From: Posidonia oceanica | Lineage: Eukaryota; Streptophyta; Magnoliopsida; Alismatales; Posidoniaceae | Direction: 5' to 3' | DNA: 64,000 nt | NCBI GenBank assembly: GCA_037176725.1 | Contig: JAZBRS010000023.1 | Location: 31,491,001 to 31,555,000, forward strand | Part shown: piece by piece, positions 11,010-22,989 of the stretch | How the letters are laid out: each line of letters begins with the position of its first letter | Numbering within the stretch: the first letter of the stretch is position 1 | The notes under the pieces: model-generated | Told to the model about the DNA's origin: nothing | The model's input: the letters and a program-made list of their open reading frames with translations, nothing else | Database searches by the model: none | Position numbers and translations under genes: made by a program

Positions 11010-12196
11010 AAATCCCTTATCTTGATCATGAAACTTCCTTCCTTCTCTTCTTCGACCTTCCAAGTGAAGAGGTGGTTGATATCCCCAACCACTTGATGAA
11101 AGCTATCCGGGATGACCAGGTATGTTCTCCCTTTTGTCTTTGCATGCTTTCCTTGTGGTTTTGCCTCTGAATGTTGCTTGTTTAGGCCATAGTGAACCTC
11201 ACGGGATGCCCGAACTTCCACAATTCTTTCCGGTATACTCTGTCGTGGGTGGCTGGCTTGATCAATCGAGCAGAGGATAACAAGCATCTCTTCGGGTGCA
11301 GTGGTTTCAACAAGCTACTCGATTTGATTCGCGCGCCTGTGCCTTGGCCATTGTTGCATGCCTTGATGGCTTTCTGGAATGGCTCTTCCAACACTTTCAA
11401 CCTTCCTTGTGGGGAGACTTTGATCACATGTGAGGAGGAGTCCTCTTTACTTGGGTTGGCAATGGAATCTACTAAAGCGGCAGATGATCGCTTCGCCATT
11501 TCTGTTGAGACAATAGGCTCCAAGAAGATAGGCGGGTATTTAGCAATGGATCAGGAGGCTTGCAAGGCTTTGATGCACTCAGGGAGACTCTTTCTTCGAG
11601 GCTTGTGGGAGGTTCTTAGCACCAGGCAACTTGCTAAGACTGAGTTGAGGAAGTGCTTGTTTGTAGTAGTCGGTGGCCTTGCCTTGTTTGCAGACGTGAA
11701 TTTCACAATGGATCTTCACTATGTGGATCTCCTAATGTTGGTGGCTGTTCGTCCAGACTTGTGCTTGGCTCCTGCTGTATTGGCTTACACCATGGAGGGG
11801 CTCACCGGTGCCTCTTGTTCAAGGAAGTTCTTTGGTTCTCCACTGCTGCTACACAGGTGGTTCATGTCCCATTGTTGCTGTGATACAGATTTTGCCGGCC
11901 TGAGCTTCCATGACTGCGTTCTCTGCCTTGGACGCTTGTCACTGCAGGATTTTGACTTTGTTCCAAAGCTGCCTGGAGCTCATAAGGCGCGGGTGATGAG
12001 CACAGTTCATAGTGACCTTGAGCTTGTCCTGGTGGGTGCCACATCGTTAGTGCTGTATCCCATCCATCGTTGTCCACGTCTGCTGAATCAGGAGCTAGTT
12101 GTCCAGGCCGATGCAGTTCTAACCCCTCCGATCCGCGTTCGCAAGGAAGACGGTGATCGAGATGAGAGGATGGTCCTAGAGTACATAGCACGCTAG
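11010..12196 (+). CDS. PMD gene 1: plant mobile domain protein, antisense to element B
   Basis: Exon 11186-12196 is open for about 337 codons and ends in TAG. It follows a likely GT-AG intron (11120-11185: CAG|GTATGTTC ... TGTTTAG|GCC). The upstream exon (about 11010-11119) continues in frame with a PSEEVVDIPNHL-like stretch. Its true start is not seen. The core shows the PMD pattern: PWPLLHALMAFW, then TFNLPCGETLIT and an LLGL motif, at about residues 45-95 of the large exon. PMD proteins (MAIN/MAIL1 family in plants) are also carried by transposons; their biochemical role is unsettled. It lies between the integrase and 3' LTR of B on the opposite strand, a position known for extra antisense ORFs in Tat-lineage elements. 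No stop or frameshift is visible, in contrast to gag-pol around it. Whether it is expressed cannot be judged. Confidence 0.7.
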
Positions 12197-12946
12197 GTTC
12201 ACATCGGTAGACGAGTGTCTCTGAGTGTGCCTCAACTTTCTGCAACTGCTTAGGAGTCCCAGTAGTCGAAGTACGTGAAGTGGTATGCACGGTGCTGCCC
12301 CACTCCTTAGAAATATGCTGATGACAGGCGGGAATTCCTGAAGATGCTTGGGCTCAACCGCTCGAGCATGGCAATGCATGGCTGATTATGTTTTAAATTT
12401 TAATTTTAAGTTGAGTTGAACCATGTCTTAGTTTTTAAGTTTGAGTTTGGGTTGAATTATGTTTTAGCTTTTGAGTTTAAGCTTGGGTTAAATTACACTT
12501 TAGCTTCTAAGTTGTGTTTTGTTGTTCGTTAATGCATAAGTTTGTATTTAGAGGGAAATTAATGGACGAAACCCTCTGCCCTCATTAGTCGCCGCGAATA
12601 GTGGTGTCCAATCCAGTCGCCTCCTTTTAGGGCGTCTAGGGTCGCACCTTTCTAGAATGTTCAAACTAAAGTGGGAAGGTCGACGCGCGAAGAAGCTGAA
12701 GGGTCAGTCGCCTCTTTCGGAGGCGTCTGAGCGAGTCATCACTTTTCTTGGTGACCAGGGTGCGAGTCCAGTAACAAAACTGGACTGTTGCCCCTGCCCT
12801 TTTCTTCAGACCTTCAAAAAAAACCTTCACCCCTCTTCCTCTTCTCTTCCTTTCTACTCCGTCCGGCGATTCTCCCTTCGTCCAGCGACCTTCTCCGGTG
12901 CGGCGGTGTGGTGGTCTCCGGCGACACGTCTCCTTCCTCCTCCTTG
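12197..12946 (+). other. Intergenic spacer and presumed promoter/5'UTR of PMD gene 2
   Basis: A T-rich stretch (12370-12560) follows PMD gene 1. Then come two GTCGCC-type hairpins: AGTCGCC...GGCGTCT at 12615-12637, and one whose arms pair nine of ten bases (CAGTCGCCTC / GAGGCGTCTG, 12705-12729). A perfect 8-bp inverted repeat AGTCCAGT / ACTGGACT lies near 12765-12786. A CT-rich leader (12800-12890) precedes the start codon at 12947, as is usual for plant 5'UTRs. The frames at 12657-12947 are taken as leader, not coding. Confidence 0.55.
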
Positions 12947-15900
12947 ATGGCGAGTGACGGCGGCAGCGAAGGGGGCAGTGCAGGCGGCCGTGTGAGCGGT
13001 GACACAGGCGGCAGTGACGATGACGCGCACCGACGGAAGAGGTACTTCCCTCCTCCTCCTCCTTCCTTCTTCCTCCTCTTCCTCAACGTTGGGGTATCAA
13101 TGGGTTGCGGAGGAGTGGATGACCAGAGGGGACAGTGGAGATTAGAATAATTTCAGTTTTTGTGGAGCATGAATTCGTAGTTATTGAATTTTTAGTTGAA
13201 TCCAGTTTATAAGGAAATTTTTAAGTTTAATTTCTATTTTTAGGTTTAATTTAGTCTTAATTTCAGTTTATTATGGAAATTTTGATGTTTAAATGTATAT
13301 GGGAATTTAGGTTTTAAATGCATATGGAAATTTTTAACTTTAATTTAGGTTTATTGTAGAAATTTTAATTTCAGTTTTAGTTTAGTTTAATGCATTCAGT
13401 TTTTAGTTTAATTAATTCAATTTTTAGTTTAACAATTCTGTTTTTAGTTTAACAATTAAAATTTATGTTTTTAGTTTAGTTTAATTAAAACTTTTGTTTT
13501 TAGTTTAATTAATTCAGCCTTTTAGTTTAAGTCGTAAATCTAGATTTTATGTAAATGGGAATGGACATTCAGATTTTAATTGTGGAAATTGTAATTTTAA
13601 TTTCAGTTATTTAGTTTGGTTTTAACTTCAATTATTTAAAGTTTAATGAATTTAGTTTCTTTAGTTTAATTACAATTTTTCTAATTCGGTTTTAAGTTTA
13701 TGGGAAATCAAAATTTTTGAGTTTTGATTGTGGAAATTTAGACTTAAATTTAGTTTGGTTTAAGTTCATGGAAAGTTGCTTTAAATTCAGTTATTGGATT
13801 CAGTTATCTAAAGTTATGTTTTAAATTTCTGATGTGAATGTGAAATGTGAATGGAATTCTTTTTTTGTTTTTTTTGATGTAAATGTGAATGGGAAATGGA
13901 AATTTTTCTTTGTTTTTGATGTGAAATGTGAAATGTGAATGAAATTTTTGATGTGAATGTGAAATGTAAATGAAAATTTTGATGTGAATGTGAAATGTGA
14001 ATGAAAATCCATTTTTATGGAGATTTGAATGTTTATTTAGTCCATTTTTATGTATGTTGTTGATTTGCAGGAAAATGAAAATTTTTAGTTGAAATTATAG
14101 GGTAGGTTATGGCAAATTTTCCCTAGAAATTTAAGAGATTTAGATTAATTTTTGAAAATTTTAAATGTGGAGGAATTGACTTTGGGATTTAAACATGTGA
14201 AAGGATTCCATTGTTAAGCTTTAATTGAATTGTTAATTCAGAACAAAGGACTTAACGGTTTTTTGTTACTTAAATGGATAAGTGAAAGGTTTAAGTTGGA
14301 TTAGAGTTGGATCTTTAATTTTTAGAGGTTGAATTTTAAAGTTAGGATATTAAAGTTGAATTTAAAGTTGAACTTTTAAGTTGAGCATAACATTGAATTT
14401 TTAGTTGAATTTTTAAGAGATAGATGTGAAGAGTTTTTAATTTTAAGGATTAATTTAAAGGGATTAACTTTAAGAGATTAACTTTAAAGGGATTAACTTT
14501 AACGATTGAAATCTCTTTTTTTTTTTTTTGCTTTAAAGATTTTAAGGGTTGAATTTTTAAGGATTGATTAAGGATTGATTTAAGGATTAATTTAAGGATT
14601 GGTTTAAGGTTTAATTTTGAAAATTAATTTTAAGGGTTAATTTTAAAGATGGACTTATGTCTTAAATGGTTTACATGCCTCGTTAATTAATTAAAGAGCT
14701 AACTTTCAATGGTTGATTGCATCTTAATTAATCAAGGTAACTTTTAATGGTTGATTGCGTCTTATTAATTAAGCATTAAGGAGTTAGATTAATTAACGAG
14801 AGAGGCAATTTTCTAAAGAGTTGGACAACAAAAGAGGGAGGTGATTAATGCAATTGTTCACCTTAATTAGGCAGGGAGGTAGATGATTAAAATTTTAATA
14901 AGTTTTAATTGGTTAGTTAAAGTGATGTTTTGAGTTTTTTTAATCGGTTAATGTTTAGGCGGATTACTTAATGTTTTGAGTTTATTAATGACTTTAACTG
15001 ACTATGCTCTACTCGTGGCACTATTTCAGGGCTTCTGGCGACGAGGCTGAGACGGGGAAGGACGAGGCCGGTCCTTCTACTGCGGAGGCGAGCTCCTCTC
15101 GTCCTCCCAAGCTTCAGGCGAGGCATCCACATGCGCCGTCTCCTGTCCAGCCTGAGGTTGGTGGCGGCGACGGGGGTGACCCTGATTCAGGTGCGGTCCC
15201 TTCACCTCCTAGGAGAGCTCGTACAGCAGTAGAGCTCGCAGAGCTAGGCCAAGTGAGGTTATTTCATGTGTTTTTGGCTTTTATTAAGTTACTTTGCTTA
15301 CTTTCTATTAAGTTATTAATGTTTTTATTGTTTTCTTTTATGTCAGATGCCATTGCCGAGCCGGGCGCGCTCTAGCTGCGAGGACTTGCATGAGACGTAC
15401 ATCAACCTCCCAGAGTTCCAACGGGCGAGACTTGCGAGGATGGGCTTCGACCATTTTTTGGAGATCATGCCCTTTGAGATCCACCTTGGACTCTTGGTCT
15501 CTTTTGCTGAGAGGTTCAACAGCAGTTCTGGCAGCTTCATCCTTCGTGTGGATGAGATGATGATCACCCTAGAGGACGTAGTTTGGCTGGTGGGCCTGAG
15601 GGTTGACAGAGAGCTCGTGGTGGCGGTTTTGCAGCACTGCTACGGTGATGAGCTGGAGGCCTGTTATGGTGTGTGACCTCCCCCTTCTTGTCGCTACCAC
15701 ATGCGTGTCAACGTCAAGTGGCTGAAGGACCGTCTGGACGCTCTTCTTCTTGTTGACGAGGTGACTCTGGACATTGCAGACCAGCAGCTCTGGGTCTTAT
15801 TGTCTATTATATTTCATAGACTCTTCTTCGGCACGTCTTCACAGATGCTTCATGCCAGTTTTACCCCTCTCCTTCTGGATGTGGAGAGGATTGGTAGATA

Positions 15901-16243
15901 TTCCTGGGGTTCAGCCGTGTTGGTCTATTTGATCTCTCGGCTGGAGTCTTTTGCTGCGGGCCAGACCCGCTCTCTCTCGGGTTGTTTGCCCCTTTTTCAG
16001 GTTTGTGCTTTATTTATTTGCCTGCCTTCTGTTTGTTTAACTGTTGCTGATTTCAAACTGTTTCTTTGTGTGACAGACCTAGATTTTTGAGCACTTCATG
16101 TACCTTCGACCCGGAGTCCCAGGAGATGGTCCTGTCGAGTTTCCCCGGGCTCGACGGTGGAGTGATATGCAGTTGGCTCTGGAGCGGCTTCACCCTGTGA
16201 GACATCTGGGTCGCTTCCTGTTAGAGATCCTCCCAGTGGAGTG
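12947..16243 (+). pseudogene. PMD gene 2: spliced plant mobile domain gene, nonsense-mutated and truncated by an LTR
   Basis: Four exons join in phase: 12947-13041, 15030-15252, 15347-16000 and 16077 to about 16243. All introns have GT-AG ends (AG|GTAC...TTTCAG; AA|GTGAGG...GTCAG; CAG|GTTTGT...GACAG). Exons 1-2 encode a Gly/Ser/acidic, then Pro-rich low-complexity N-terminus. Exon 3 holds the PMD core (HLGLLVSFAERF, then MMITLEDVVWLVGLRVD). Exon 4 has a YLRPGVPGDGP...ARRWSDMQ segment typical of this family. Two in-frame stops break it: TGA at 15674-15676 (consistent with CGA to TGA) and TAG at 16080-16082 (where a Trp is usual in PMD proteins). The gene is cut off inside exon 4 by the LTR ending at 21954. 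It lies antisense to B. Inference: a degraded passenger gene of the retroelement. Confidence 0.7.
13042..15029 (+). other. Long T-rich first intron of PMD gene 2
   Basis: About 2 kb of strongly T-rich sequence (TTTTAGTTTAATT-like words, GATGTGAATGTGAAATG repeats at 13830-14010) lies between a donor AG|GTAC at 13041/13042 and an acceptor TTTCAG at 15029. It contains no coding signal. A long 5' intron of this composition is normal for plant genes. Confidence 0.6.
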
Positions 16244-16439
16244 GGTCAGCAGCGCTGTCTGTGTTCCGAACCAATCGAAACCTGGCTCGTGAGAACTCCA
16301 GGCAGTAAGCATCACTACCCTATATGCAAATGCAAGCAGAAAAGCAAAACGGCGGTAAAACCAAGTAATGCAGGCGACATGCAAGAGAAAACGACGTAAA
16401 ACACGCAAAACAACGCGAGAAACGAGAGCGGCACACGAA

Positions 16440-17020
16440 ACGGTGTAAGAAGACAAGAACGGCATGCAAAACGGTGCCAAAGACGAAGCGGCATGCAAAA
16501 CGATGCGAGAAAACAAAGCGGCACGCGAAGCGGTGCGAGAAACCAAGAACGGCATGCAAAATGGTGCGAGAAAACAAGAACGGCACGCAAAACGATGCAA
16601 GAAACAAGAACAGGCATGCAAAACGGTGCCAAAGACGAAGCGGACACGCAAAACGGTGCCAAAAGCAAAGCGGACACGCGAAACAGTGCCGAAAGCGAAG
16701 CAGGCACGCAAAAGGGTGCCAAAAGCCGAAGCGGGCATGCAAAACGGTGCCAAAAGAAAGCAGGCACGCAAAACAGTGCCAAAAGAAAGCGGGCATGTAA
16801 AACGGTGCCGAAAGGGAAGCAGGCACGCAAAAGGGTGCCAAAAGCCGAAGCGGGCACGCAAAAGGGTGCCAAAAGCCGAAGCAGGCATGCAAAAGGGTGC
16901 TAAAAGAAAGCAGGCATGCAAAACGGTGCCAAAAGAAAGCGGGCACACAAAACGGTGCCAAAAAGAAGCGGGCACACAAAACGGTGCTAAAAAGAAGCGG
17001 GCACGCAAAACGGTGCCATA
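16440..17020. repeat. Minisatellite of about 20 units in the truncated LTR
   Basis: Units of roughly 27-30 bp carry the core GCAAAACGGTGCCAAAAG followed by CGAAGCGGGCA-like text. The related plus-oriented LTRs have a short degenerate version (GCATCGTTTTCCGCA words, 25600-25760 and 31660-31800) at the same relative place. The locus has therefore expanded in this copy. Because period and frame vary, several frames stay open across it on both strands. Confidence 0.8.
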
Positions 17021-18059
17021 GCAGGCGAAATAAAACATCGACGAAGCCATGCAGATGCGAATGCAAAGAGAAAGGACAGGAGAAGCAAAAGGGAAGCAAA
17101 CAATGCATGTATGAGAACAGACACTGTTTAAGGACCGCGCAAAGTAGGTGTGAAGACCTACAAAGGGGAAAAGAAGCAAGTGGAGGGATTACCACTGTTT
17201 CGTGACTGTTTCCCACCAAAATGTCCCACGATGTATCTCGCACGCTGCCAAAAGCTCGCGATGCGATCGGATCGTGGAAAAGGGGGGAAGAAAGTCGCAA
17301 TTAGTAGTGAATCCAAGGGAAACACAACACAAAGCGCTGGGAGTACGCGAAAAGAGGAAGCGGTGTTGATAGATAAGAAGAGGGAGTCCTACTCTACATG
17401 CTCGAGGAAATAGAAGGCAAAAACAATGCATGCAATGCAAATGGTGTGCCAATGAATGCTGTGCAAGGGTTCAGGAGGACTTACCTTGGAAATCTGAAGC
17501 CTGATCTGAGATCTGCTGGGTCCATGCTGAAGAGTGCTCCACCGGGGTCGTCCAGGTAGCTTGGTTGAGAAGATCTAACGGCCGGATCTGAAGATATCCC
17601 AGCTTCAAGGCAGAGGGGCCAGAATAGGGGAGAAGAATGGATCTAGGTGTACAAGAGGTCCTAGGGGTGTGCACAATAGGTCCTCCCATGTAAATGGGAG
17701 CTAAATGTGCCTAAGTGTGTGCAAGGAATGCCAAATGCAAGAATGCATGAGTGCAATGCATGCAGAATGCGAGAAAAGACTTAGGGATGATTTTTCAGAA
17801 AACTTGGGAACTTATATGCAATTTTTGAAAAAGTGGGGGATTAAATGTAAAGATTTTGAAAAGTTAGGGGCTTTTATGCAAGGTTTTGAAAACTGGAGGG
17901 TCTGAGTGCAATTTTGCAAAATACAGTGTTCAAAATGCAATTTTACAAGGTAAACATGCATCAAGACAAGTTTTGAAATCATATGGGAGATTGACATGCA
18001 ATTTTGGAATAAACAGGGTCTGAAGTGCAATTTTGTAAGCAAAACAGTGGTCTTAAAGG

Positions 18060-18340
18060 CCTGGGAATGCAAAGAGAGGTCCTGTATGCAATTTTTTAAA
18101 ACATGTAGGGTCTAAAATGCAATTTTATAAGCAAAATATGCATTTAAATGATTTTTATAAGCATGTAGAGGACCTATGTGCAATTTTTAAAACATGTAGG
18201 GTCAAAAATGCAATTTTATAAGCAAAATATGCATTTAAATGATTTTTATAAGCATGTAGAGGACCTATGTGCAATTTTTAAAACATGTAGGGTCAAAAAT
18301 GCAATTTTATAAGCAAAATATGCATTTAAATGTATGCTGT
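18060..18340. repeat. 91-bp tandem repeat, about three copies
   Basis: The word GCATTTAAATG recurs at 18140, 18231 and 18322, a period of 91 bp. The copies are almost identical. The surrounding 17800-18720 is made of looser repeats of 'tgcaattttNNaaa...agggNctaaaa'. Confidence 0.8.
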
Positions 18341-18789
18341 GCATTGATGAAGGACCTATATGCAAAAATCAGAAAGTATGGGGGAAATGATGCAATGCAG
18401 CAAGAAAAATTGAAAAATAAAAGCCTAAGTTAATAGAACAGAGGATTAAAGTGTAAATAAGGAAAACAGCAGGGACTAAAAATGCAATTTATCAAGGTAA
18501 AATACAAGCATTAAATCAAATTATTGATGGCAGGACTATCATGCAATAATAGAAAACTGGAGGGCCAGAACTAAAATAAATACTGAAGGAAATCACAGTA
18601 GAGGGACTAACATGTAATTAATCAATTTTTTAGATTTTTCATGCAAGTTCATATGATTTAAATGCGAAATTAAATGAGTTTTAAACAGAGGCAGGACCAG
18701 AATGCAATAAATCAAAAGCAGGGACCGAAAATGCAATTTAATGGCAAAATAGCATGGTAACAGGAAAATAAAGGAACAGTAACATCAGT

Positions 18790-20200
18790 AGCGGCCATGG
18801 CACTGTAGCACAGAGCTATCAGTGGCCATGACCGGTGGATGGGGGCTGCTGGCGAGGCGCAGGAGGGTCGGTGATGCTCTCCGGAGCTTGGCGGAGGTCG
18901 CTGCAGCGTCGGTGAGCCGTGACAGTGCCTGGAGCAGGCTGGAGAAAACGCCGGAGCGTTGCAGACCTGCTCGGAGGCAGCCCGAGCGATCGACGCGACG
19001 TCGGCGAGATCTGAGGGCAGGGGCATGCTCCTGGAGGTTGTGCGGAGCTGGGACAACTATCGGGGCAGCTTTCTACAGACCGGAGCGGCGGAACGGCATC
19101 TGGGCTTGCCGGAGAAGAAAGCAGAGTGGCGGCGACGACTTGGAGCAGGAGGAACCAGAACCCTAGTCTAGGGGGCTAGGAAGCAAGAGCGGAGAAAAAC
19201 TAAGCTAATGGAGAAGAGAAATACCTGTTGCGCTGTCCGGTGTGTCCCCCCGACGTGGGTGGGTTCTACAGATGCCGGCGGTGGTCGTCCGGCTGCTTGA
19301 GGCGTCGTCGGTAGCTCGCGATCGTTCGGAATCACTCCGTGGAGTCCTTCGGAGCTTGCTGAATGGCTGGAGCGAAGCTCTGCGGACCGGAGCGAGGATT
19401 CGAAGTTTTGGGTGTTGCAGGAACAGCCGGAGGTGGGGGTGGTGATGTGTTGCTCCCTGGGTTGAATGGAAGCTGCCGGTGGGCTTCTGGGTGCTCAGTG
19501 ATGGTGTAGGAGGGCTTAGATTGGTCTGAGTGGTGCTGGGTTGGAAGATTGCAGGTGTAGGGATTTTTGGATCAGAAAGAGGCTAAGTGTTTGTGGTGGT
19601 AGGTTTGGTCTGTGGTGAGGATGAAGGCCAATGCTCGGGTGGTTTAGGGAGGTGGTGTCTTGGCGATTTGCTGGGAGAAGTTTGGGGGGAATTGTGGGTC
19701 TGTGGTGCTCGGAATTTTGGAGTGGAGGTGGTGTTGCATTCTGTTGTGGTTTCAGGTGGATGGAGTGAAATACTGGGACGGTTCGGGGCGTGGAAGGGAG
19801 GCCTGAAATGGTGGAGTTCTGGGTGGATTTGGGGGAGGAAATGGAAGTGATTTGTTGGGTGTTGGAGGCTGATTTCAGGTGGAAAGGAAGGAGCAGGAAG
19901 GTTGCTGAATTTCAGTGGGGAAGAAAGAGAAGAATAGGTGCTGGATACTCTGGTTTCTCTCGCTCTCTCTGGACGATCAAAGGCGAAAGAAGGAGGAGTG
20001 GAGCTGAGGCTTTAACGGGAGCTGAAGATGACTGAGCGCGCAGTGGGTTTGAATTTCCACCGGCGGGAGCTGCTGTTGATGGGAGAGGAGCGGCCGGCAA
20101 GAGGATGGGCAGTAAATGCCCCCAGAGAAGTCGCTGAGATGCTAAGAGAGGGGAAGTGAACTGGAGCTGATGGCGATCGGGAGGGAGAAGAGAAATTGAA
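18790..20200. other. GC-rich block of the truncated LTR, no gene
   Basis: Overlapping frames of 60-118 codons occur on both strands, but none shows a conserved domain. The equivalent blocks in other family A LTRs (300-900, 23460-24035, 29530-30115) are GC-rich too. They end in splice-donor-like sequences (for example CAAATG|GTAAGTTC near 24031 plus strand; ACAG|GTATTTC near 19225 minus strand). I read them as non-coding leader exon sequence of the retrotransposon transcript. Confidence 0.4.
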
Positions 20201-21954
20201 TTTGAAGAGGTGGAGGGAGTGCTGTAGATCGCGGGAAGAAGAAGAAGTTGAAGAAGGAAAAGGAAGAAGAAGGGTGGAAGGGGAGAAGGAAACTGCGGGC
20301 CGGGCCGCAGGAAAAAAAAGAAAGAAAAAAAAGAAAGAAGGAAGGAAGGAGGGGGAACGGGCCTGCAACTGGGCCAGACTAGAAGAGAGAAATAAAAAAG
20401 AAAGAAAGGAAGGATGGAAAAGACGGGAAGAAGAAGAGAAAGAAGAAAGAAATAAAATAGATAAAAATAAAATAAAAATAGAAAAAGTTATTAGAATGAT
20501 TGTGTTTTAGGTTAGGACTTTGATTAAGTTTTTTAATGATTGTTTTTGATTAGTTAATTAGGTTTAAAGAGATTTAGTTTTGATTAGGGTTTTCTTTGTT
20601 TTTGATTTGTTTTTGATTTTGATTAAATGTTTGTTAAATCTTTTAAGTTGTTCTTTTAATTATGTTTTTCTTGTTGAGTACTTGGGGTGTTAATTAGGAT
20701 TTTTTAAAGTTTGTTTTTAGATTAATTAGTGGTGAGTTTTAGATTTTAGTCTTGATCCTTTTTCCTTAAGTCTTCTTTGATTTGCTTTTTCTTAATTTTG
20801 TTTGTTAAATTATTTTAGCATTTTTTTCTTAGGTTAGGTTTTCTTGTTAAGTTTTTAATTGGGTGTTCTTAAATTTTGATTGTTTGTTTTATTATTTTTT
20901 AATTAAGTTTTCAATTTTTCTTTTGGGAGTTGTTAAGTTAGGTTTTTCCTCCTTAATTGTTAGCCCTTGCATTTCTTAAGTGTTTTCTTTCTTTTAGGAT
21001 TTGTTTTCTTGGTTGTTTTTAATAGGATTTTACTTTTACCTGTTTTGATTACATTTTGGTTTTTTGCTTGATTTTACAGCATTTTCTTTTTGTTTGTTTT
21101 GCATTTTTAAGTTGCACTCCTGATTTTCCATTTTAGCTAGATTTAGTTAGGTTTTTTGATTTTTAATGGTTTGTTTAAGTTTTTAATTACTTCTTTTAGG
21201 GTTTTGATTTGCTTTCCCTTTGTTTTAGAGTTTTAGAGGTTTTTAAGGATTTTTAGGGATTTAGTAAGAGAAAGGAGAAGAAAAAGAAAAGGAAGAGGAA
21301 AAGGGAGAAATGGAGGAATAAAGGGGAAAAGGAAGAGTTGAAAGAAAGTAATTTTTTGAAAATCAAAGGAAATGCTAAAAATAAGATAAAAATAGGAATA
21401 AGATTGAGAAGAGATAGGAGCACAAGGGGGCCCACAGCCAGGCAAGAAAAAGGGAGAGAAGGGGGTGAAAAGAAGGAGGATAATCAGGAGAGAGAGAGAG
21501 GAGAGAGAAAAGAATAATCTAGGAGAGAGAAAAGGATAATTTGGGTAAATGGAGGGTTTAGAGGTTTTGGAAAGAGGTGAAAATTGAGGAGTGTGTGGCC
21601 TATGGTCTCTAGTGTTGGACCTAGGGTTTTGGTTTAGTTTTGAGAAAGTTTTGGAAGGATTTTGAGGTGTAGAAAAAGGGTAGTTTCACTTAGGTTTTCC
21701 AGGGTTTTTGGGAGTGGTTTTGGTTTGAAAATTTCTAAGTGTTTGGGTAGATTTGCTAAGTTGGGAATAGTGAGTTTTCTCATGGTTTTTGGGTAAGTTT
21801 TGGGCTTGGGAAATGGGTGTAGTTCTAGGTTTGGATTTAGGTGTTGGTTTGAAGGGTAGGATGGAAAGGATTGTGTAGGTTTGACCTAGGTTTGGATCCA
21901 GGAGCCACCAGAAGATTCCAATTGATTCAAGCCTGTCAAAATGGGGTGTCAACA

Positions 21955-22970
21955 GGGTGGAGAGAATTAATTTCTGGCCTTAGCTAAAGAGATGGAAATT
22001 AGAGCCCAGTAGATGCTGATTGTGAGTCATCCGTGGATGCTCTAAAGATCATTATGTGAGTAATGTCTTTGTTGAGAGAGTGCACCCAAGCCGTGAGACA
22101 TGCTTGAGTAGGACGCTAACTCTGAATCCTGGTGAGTTGATGGTTATATCATCGGCCAAATTAATTCCAGTTTTCCTACTTACTAAGTTCTCACTTGCAG
22201 GTAGGTTGGATGTCTTGGTTTTTTTTTTTCTGGGTTTTGTAATTTTTTTGGTGTTTTGAGTTATGTGATTTTTTTTTGGATCTTTAATTTTTCTAATGGG
22301 GAAAGATGAGTACCTACTTTAAGCATTAACCTCGGGGTCTGTTTCAACCAAATGAGTGGGCTCTACATTCGTGGACGTGTCCCTTGGGCCATGCCTGTAC
22401 CCTTTTAAAGACTTTGGTCCACACACCAGTCCTTACTTGGGTTGCTACTCCCTGGGCCTTTTCAGTCCTTGACCACCTGGGGTTGCTTACTCCTTGTCTG
22501 TTAGTGGGAATAGGATAGGGGAGGCTTCGGGATACAGTGAACTCTCAATTTTGGCTTAGGCCTTGACTCCCGCTTGCCTTTCTTTGGTCCTTAATGCGTC
22601 TTTCTAGGGTTTATACTTTTAGATGCATAGATAGCCTTTGCCATGCTCTTTTCCACTCTTTGGACAGCTCTTTGCTGACCTCTTTTAGTTGGACAGTTTC
22701 TTTTATTGTCTCCTTTCGTTTGTTCCTTACTTGGACAGCTTCTTTGCTGCTTTCTTTCCTCTCTGTTTGGGCGGTTTTTGCCACCGTCTTTTCTTGACGC
22801 TTTCTTGGTTACTTGACAATCAGTTTGTACTCTAAGCCTCTGCTCCGAGCCTACTTTTAGCTTACCTCCCCGTGCAGTGTGTATGTGGAGACAGGACACG
22901 GTATGGGTCCCCCCAGGTGTTCCTCTTCCTATTAGCTTTGGGAATCTCTCCCCTTTCTGGCTTGGTGTTA
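21955..22970. other. Element B sequence between PMD gene 2 and integrase
   Basis: No clear product on either strand. On the plus strand a short open stretch (about 22047-22130) followed by a GT...AG-like pair (22131 to 22200) could be a late exon of PMD gene 2, cut from it by the LTR; this is weak. The rest (22310-22970) is C/T-rich with repeated 'ttggacagctt' words and looks untranslated. Confidence 0.35.
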
Positions 22971-22989
22971 GGCCTTAGGTCTTTTCAAT

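Larger units (their letters stand above)
16244..21954 (-). mobile_element. Truncated large LTR of family A inserted in PMD gene 2
   Basis: The minus strand opens TGTTGACACCCCATTTTGAC at 21954. At its other end it keeps the family A blocks 'cacgagccaggtttcg...gttcggaacac' (16245-16300, compare 25840-25885) but lacks the last 550 bp or so. It joins PMD exon 4 at about 16243. At 5.7 kb it is longer than the 3.2 kb LTRs at 23135 and 29194, through tandem repeats (16440-17020, 18060-18340) and purine-rich tracts (20200-20480, 21240-21560). No polypurine tract is seen outside 21954, so it looks like a solo LTR that lost one end. All ORFs in it, including those over 300 aa near 16190-17300, arise from repeats. 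Confidence 0.6.

Noticed and set aside
16190..17300. Several overlapping ORFs of 100-330 codons on both strands
   Set aside because: They follow from the minisatellite, which lacks stops in many frames; peptides are simple repeats without a domain.
20196..20510. Lys/Glu/Arg-rich ORF
   Set aside because: Product of a purine-rich low-complexity tract.
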